This document shows positions 61,967 to 64,000 of a stretch of 64,000 nucleotides of DNA, piece after piece. The DNA comes from Acridotheres tristis (Eukaryota; Chordata; Aves; Passeriformes; Sturnidae). The first letter of the stretch is position 1, and every line of letters starts with the position of its first letter. A program made the position numbers and the translations under genes. The notes under the pieces are model-generated. The model did no database searches, was not told where the DNA came from, and saw only the letters and a list, made by a program, of their open reading frames with translations. The stretch covers positions 29,449,529 through 29,513,528 of the forward strand of contig CM072894.1 in assembly GCA_037013685.1 (NCBI GenBank), written 5' to 3'.

Positions 61967-62046
61967 TCCAGGTTCCCAATCAAGAGACAGACCAGTTCTA
62001 TGTGGATGTGGAAGAGTTCCTTGTCCCAGAAACAGGAACAAAATAA
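61967..62046 (+). other. Terminal-exon-like stretch, unassigned
   Basis: Acceptor tttctctctctgacag with a good branch-like ttctaat, then 80 bp reading QVPNQETDQFYVDVEEFLVP, ETGTK and TAA. The entry phase (2 nt carried in) fits the exit phase of the stretch at 47220-47357. Candidate last exon of an unknown + strand gene; an AATAAA lies at 62964-62969. No homologue is known to me. Confidence 0.3.
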
Positions 62047-64000
62047 TTGCAAGGTGGAGAAAGCACCTTAAAATCTTAATTCATGGATTGGAATGCTAAA
62101 AGAGTTCTGAAAAGATCTATCATTATTTGTTTATAAGAAAGCCTGGCTGAATTTATATTTTGTGGCAGCTTGTCTGTTCACTCTCACCAGGTGATTTTTC
62201 TTGCACAATCTGACTGTGTTCCTAACCAGGGGTCCAAGGTGGTCTGGTACAGCCTTGAAGACCTTGTTGCTGGAGAGAATTGCTCTTGGCAGCTGCACTG
62301 GCTGTATTGGAGTTATTTGGGAAGGTCTGTGTGTGATATGTGCTAAGGTGCTGAGGTTCTTTGCAAATCTCCAGGGGGAACACTGTGTGATTTTATGGGA
62401 TTGCTCAGCAGACCATGTTCCTCAGTATAAACCTGGCAGCACTGTGGCTTGGGCACATGCCCTCACTGCTCCTCTTCCTCCCCAGCTGGACTATCTGCCT
62501 GCAGGGCTTGGTCCCAGCCTGAAAGAGTTAGCAGGGCTGTTGAACTGACATTTATCCTCCCCCCAGGCAGTCAGGGAAGAGGCAGGGATGTGGTTATAGA
62601 TTTTGTTTGCTGCTAGAGCACCGGCAGCTTGGCAGGAGATGAGGTCGGTATCAGGATCAGAGAGCTGTAAACCACCTGTCAGGAGGAAGAGGTAGGAGAG
62701 GGATTATGACTGTGATGAAGTGTGGATTATAACACTACCTGTTATTTGTGACTGTGCCTAATGACAGGATGCAGCTCTGTGAAGGCTAAAAAGAAAATAT
62801 ATAGCCAAGAATGTATGCTGGGGTATATATCCTCACATTCTCTCATCAAAATCATTGGCATGGGGGTGTCAGAAGACTTCATTTTAACCCAGCAGAGAGG
62901 CAGAGTTGCAGCTGGGTGATTCCCTTCCTCCTTGAGCGTCGTATTTTTTGTTTTCCTGCAACAAATAAACCAGCAAAGTTAAGCAGGCTGGAGCTAATGA
63001 GAGGCTACTGGAAAGCAGCATGTGAATAATGTAAATGTCTTACTATGGTAAGATGATGTATTTTCATTAGGTTGGAGCAGCATTGACAGGGCAGCTGAAG
63101 GGCCCTTTGGCAATATGAAGGCTAATTACTTGCCATGAAGAAATGAAAACTTGTCAAGCGGGAGCTCTGTCATTGCTCGGTTCAATAAATCAAGGCAATA
63201 AATCATGCTCAAGAGTCCCTGTGCCATTTTAGGCTATCTGAAACGTGTGGGAGTGGAGAAACCAAACACTGAAACAAAGTGTCATTTCAAAAAGGAGCTG
63301 ATTTTATCCAGTTTTTGAAAAATTATAAACACATTTGGATTTTATTGGGACTTCTTGAGTAGTGCATATACACTGATTGAGGTGGAGAAGGGTGAAGAGG
63401 GTGCATCTCTAAATTAATATAAGGGGAAAATAGACATACGGTGAAAGAGGTTTGTGGTTTTCTTAGGTGCTCAGGATGAAAACTTTGAACATGCTACTTG
63501 GTTCTGGTTCCTCACTGTGTGCCTTCCAGATTAGCTGGTCAGGAGTGCTTTCAGAGGTACAAACAGCACCTCTGGACAAACTGGTGATCAAGGGACAGTT
63601 GTGCCTCTGTTTTCTGATTGTCCTCTGGATCAGAGGACCATGGAATATCACTGAGCTGAGCACTGCTGTTCCAGCTCTGCTCCCAACCTGGGGCAGCACT
63701 GCTGCTCTTGTGCTGTACACTTTGGTAAAATGAAGGAAATAGCACGTGTCCAATTTCTAAACTTACCCGGAACTAAATATTAAGATGCTTCATAAAAATT
63801 AGTAGTTAAAACTTCTTTATTGTTGTTTTTATTATAAAAGAGGTTATCAAACCAGGATACCTAAATTAGCTTCACTAGTATCACAGAGCTGGATTAGATT
63901 AGACTAGAGGAAGTTTCTGTTAGTGCTCTGTGATTGTTCCATGATCTGATTTGCAATTTCCAATGTTCTCTGAGGAGATCTGAAGAAATCCTTTCTGATC
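62047..64000. other. Desert end with enhancer-like block
   Basis: No recognised gene. A block at 63090-63230 carries TAATTA and two CAATAAATCA direct repeats and reads like conserved regulatory DNA. Confidence 0.4.

Noticed and set aside
1..64000. tRNA genes, CRISPR arrays, operons or bacterial-type elements
   Set aside because: None seen; the sequence is vertebrate nuclear DNA and such features are absent or not expected.

Overview
The window is a piece of avian nuclear chromosome. The evidence is the gene content, the repeats and the base composition. Recognisable repeats are CR1 LINE fragments (four sites, plus one more doubtful), with no SINE families. GC-rich CpG-island promoters sit in AT-rich flanks, and genes are split into many small exons by short introns. 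Gene order CCDC93 > HTR5B < DDX18 matches the neighbourhood of human 2q14.1, where the serotonin-receptor copy is a pseudogene (HTR5BP). I cannot name the species.

Layout. (1) 1-5040, + strand: the last four coding exons and 3'UTR of CCDC93, a subunit of the endosomal CCC recycling complex; the upstream part lies outside the window. (2) About 8670-17450, - strand: a complete two-exon HTR5B gene for a 367-residue 5-HT5B serotonin receptor. Exon 1 lies inside a CpG island, and the 6.8 kb intron carries a CR1 tail and an (ATCT)n microsatellite. (3) 17433-17925: a CR1 fragment, then about 4.8 kb without a recognisable gene. (4) About 22700-32250, - strand: a complete DDX18 gene of 14 coding exons (647 residues), a nucleolar DEAD-box helicase of ribosome biogenesis. 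Its last intron has the hallmarks of a minor-spliceosome (U12-type) intron, and a CACGTG E-box lies 34 bp upstream of the start codon. (5) 32358-33150: a CR1 copy split by an LTR-like insertion. (6) 33150-64000: AT-rich sequence without a recognisable gene, corresponding to the large desert on the DPP10 side of DDX18. It contains an old CR1 copy, simple repeats, several blocks that look like conserved non-coding or enhancer sequence, and a few exon-like stretches with good splice sites that I could not assign to a known gene.

The three genes share a chromosomal neighbourhood rather than a pathway. CCDC93 and DDX18 are transcribed towards each other, and HTR5B lies between them on the DDX18 strand. 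I found no multi-gene system, CRISPR array, tRNA or clear snoRNA. The most useful observations are the U12-type intron, the intact HTR5B with a one-codon deletion near its second extracellular loop, and the unassigned exon-like and enhancer-like stretches in the desert.
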